This document shows, piece after piece, positions 63,961 through 64,000 of a DNA stretch of 64,000 nt. The stretch lies in NCBI RefSeq assembly GCF_910592395.1, contig NC_088325.1, positions 8,560,109 through 8,624,108 on the forward strand, in the 5' to 3' direction. Below the pieces are notes generated by a model that made no database searches, was not told the origin of the DNA, and saw nothing but the letters and a program-made list of their open reading frames with translations. Position 1 is the first letter of the stretch. Every line of letters begins with the position of its first letter. Source of the DNA: Lineus longissimus (Eukaryota > Nemertea > Pilidiophora > Heteronemertea > Lineidae). The translations under genes and the position numbers were made by a program.

Positions 63961-64000
63961 TTTTGGGAGGGAATAGGGCAGTGTCACAAGAACTAATCTA

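Overview
The window looks like a repeat-rich stretch of an animal nuclear genome, most probably a marine invertebrate; I cannot name the phylum from sequence alone. Evidence: spliced genes with GT-AG introns, several families of eukaryotic DNA transposons with exact target-site duplications (TSDs), non-LTR and LTR retroelements, and three copies or remnants of a Polinton/Maverick (adintovirus-like) element. There is no bacterial-style gene packing. The only likely host coding sequence is a pair of ankyrin-repeat exons near 46.8-47.3 kb.

Layout. 0.2-0.7 kb: a broken unrecognised ORF, cut by a MITE (677-1162). 1181-4050: PIF/Harbinger element 1 (TSD TAA) with a MADF/BESS gene inside the intron of an antisense DDE transposase. 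4.7-11.8 kb: degenerate Polinton copy A, split by Harbinger element 2 (5662-9340, TSD CTG). 11.8-12.9 kb: reverse-transcriptase remnant. 13-16.7 kb: non-coding with tandem repeats. 16755-18823: short LTR retroelement. 18.8-46.6 kb: an antisense non-LTR element (LINE), broken up by an AT/TA-TSD transposon (20325-24013, itself carrying a Tc1 element at 20884-22538) and by Polinton copy B (24781-46302, TSD GATATG). 46.8-47.3 kb: ankyrin exons. 47.5-48.4 kb: tandem repeat block. 49.1-51.4 kb: pogo/Tigger-like transposase gene with a PHD-like end. 51.5-57.3 kb: nothing I can name. 57.3-62.1 kb: rearranged Polinton copy C, split by a TTAA-TSD (Kolobok-like) element carrying a MITE. 62.4-62.7 kb: SINE. 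63.7-64 kb: minisatellite.

Polinton B is the centrepiece. It encodes the parts of a virus-like replicating transposon: protein-primed family B DNA polymerase, chromodomain integrase, A32/FtsK-type packaging ATPase, double-jelly-roll major capsid protein, a penton-like minor capsid protein, a zinc-finger/HNH endonuclease-like protein, and several small membrane or coiled-coil proteins. I see no adenain-type protease. The copy looks dead: the polymerase has a frameshift and a 5.5 kb insertion, the integrase and coiled-coil genes have in-frame stops, and the capsid gene has a deletion at its start.

Two things stand out. Almost every assignable Polinton start codon (13 of 15 over the three copies) lies in the hexamer TAAATG, a pyrimidine at -3 that is contrary to animal start contexts but like the poxvirus late-promoter initiator. 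Several Polinton gene boundaries also carry two or three tandem copies of a 17-70 bp unit, often containing the start hexamer.
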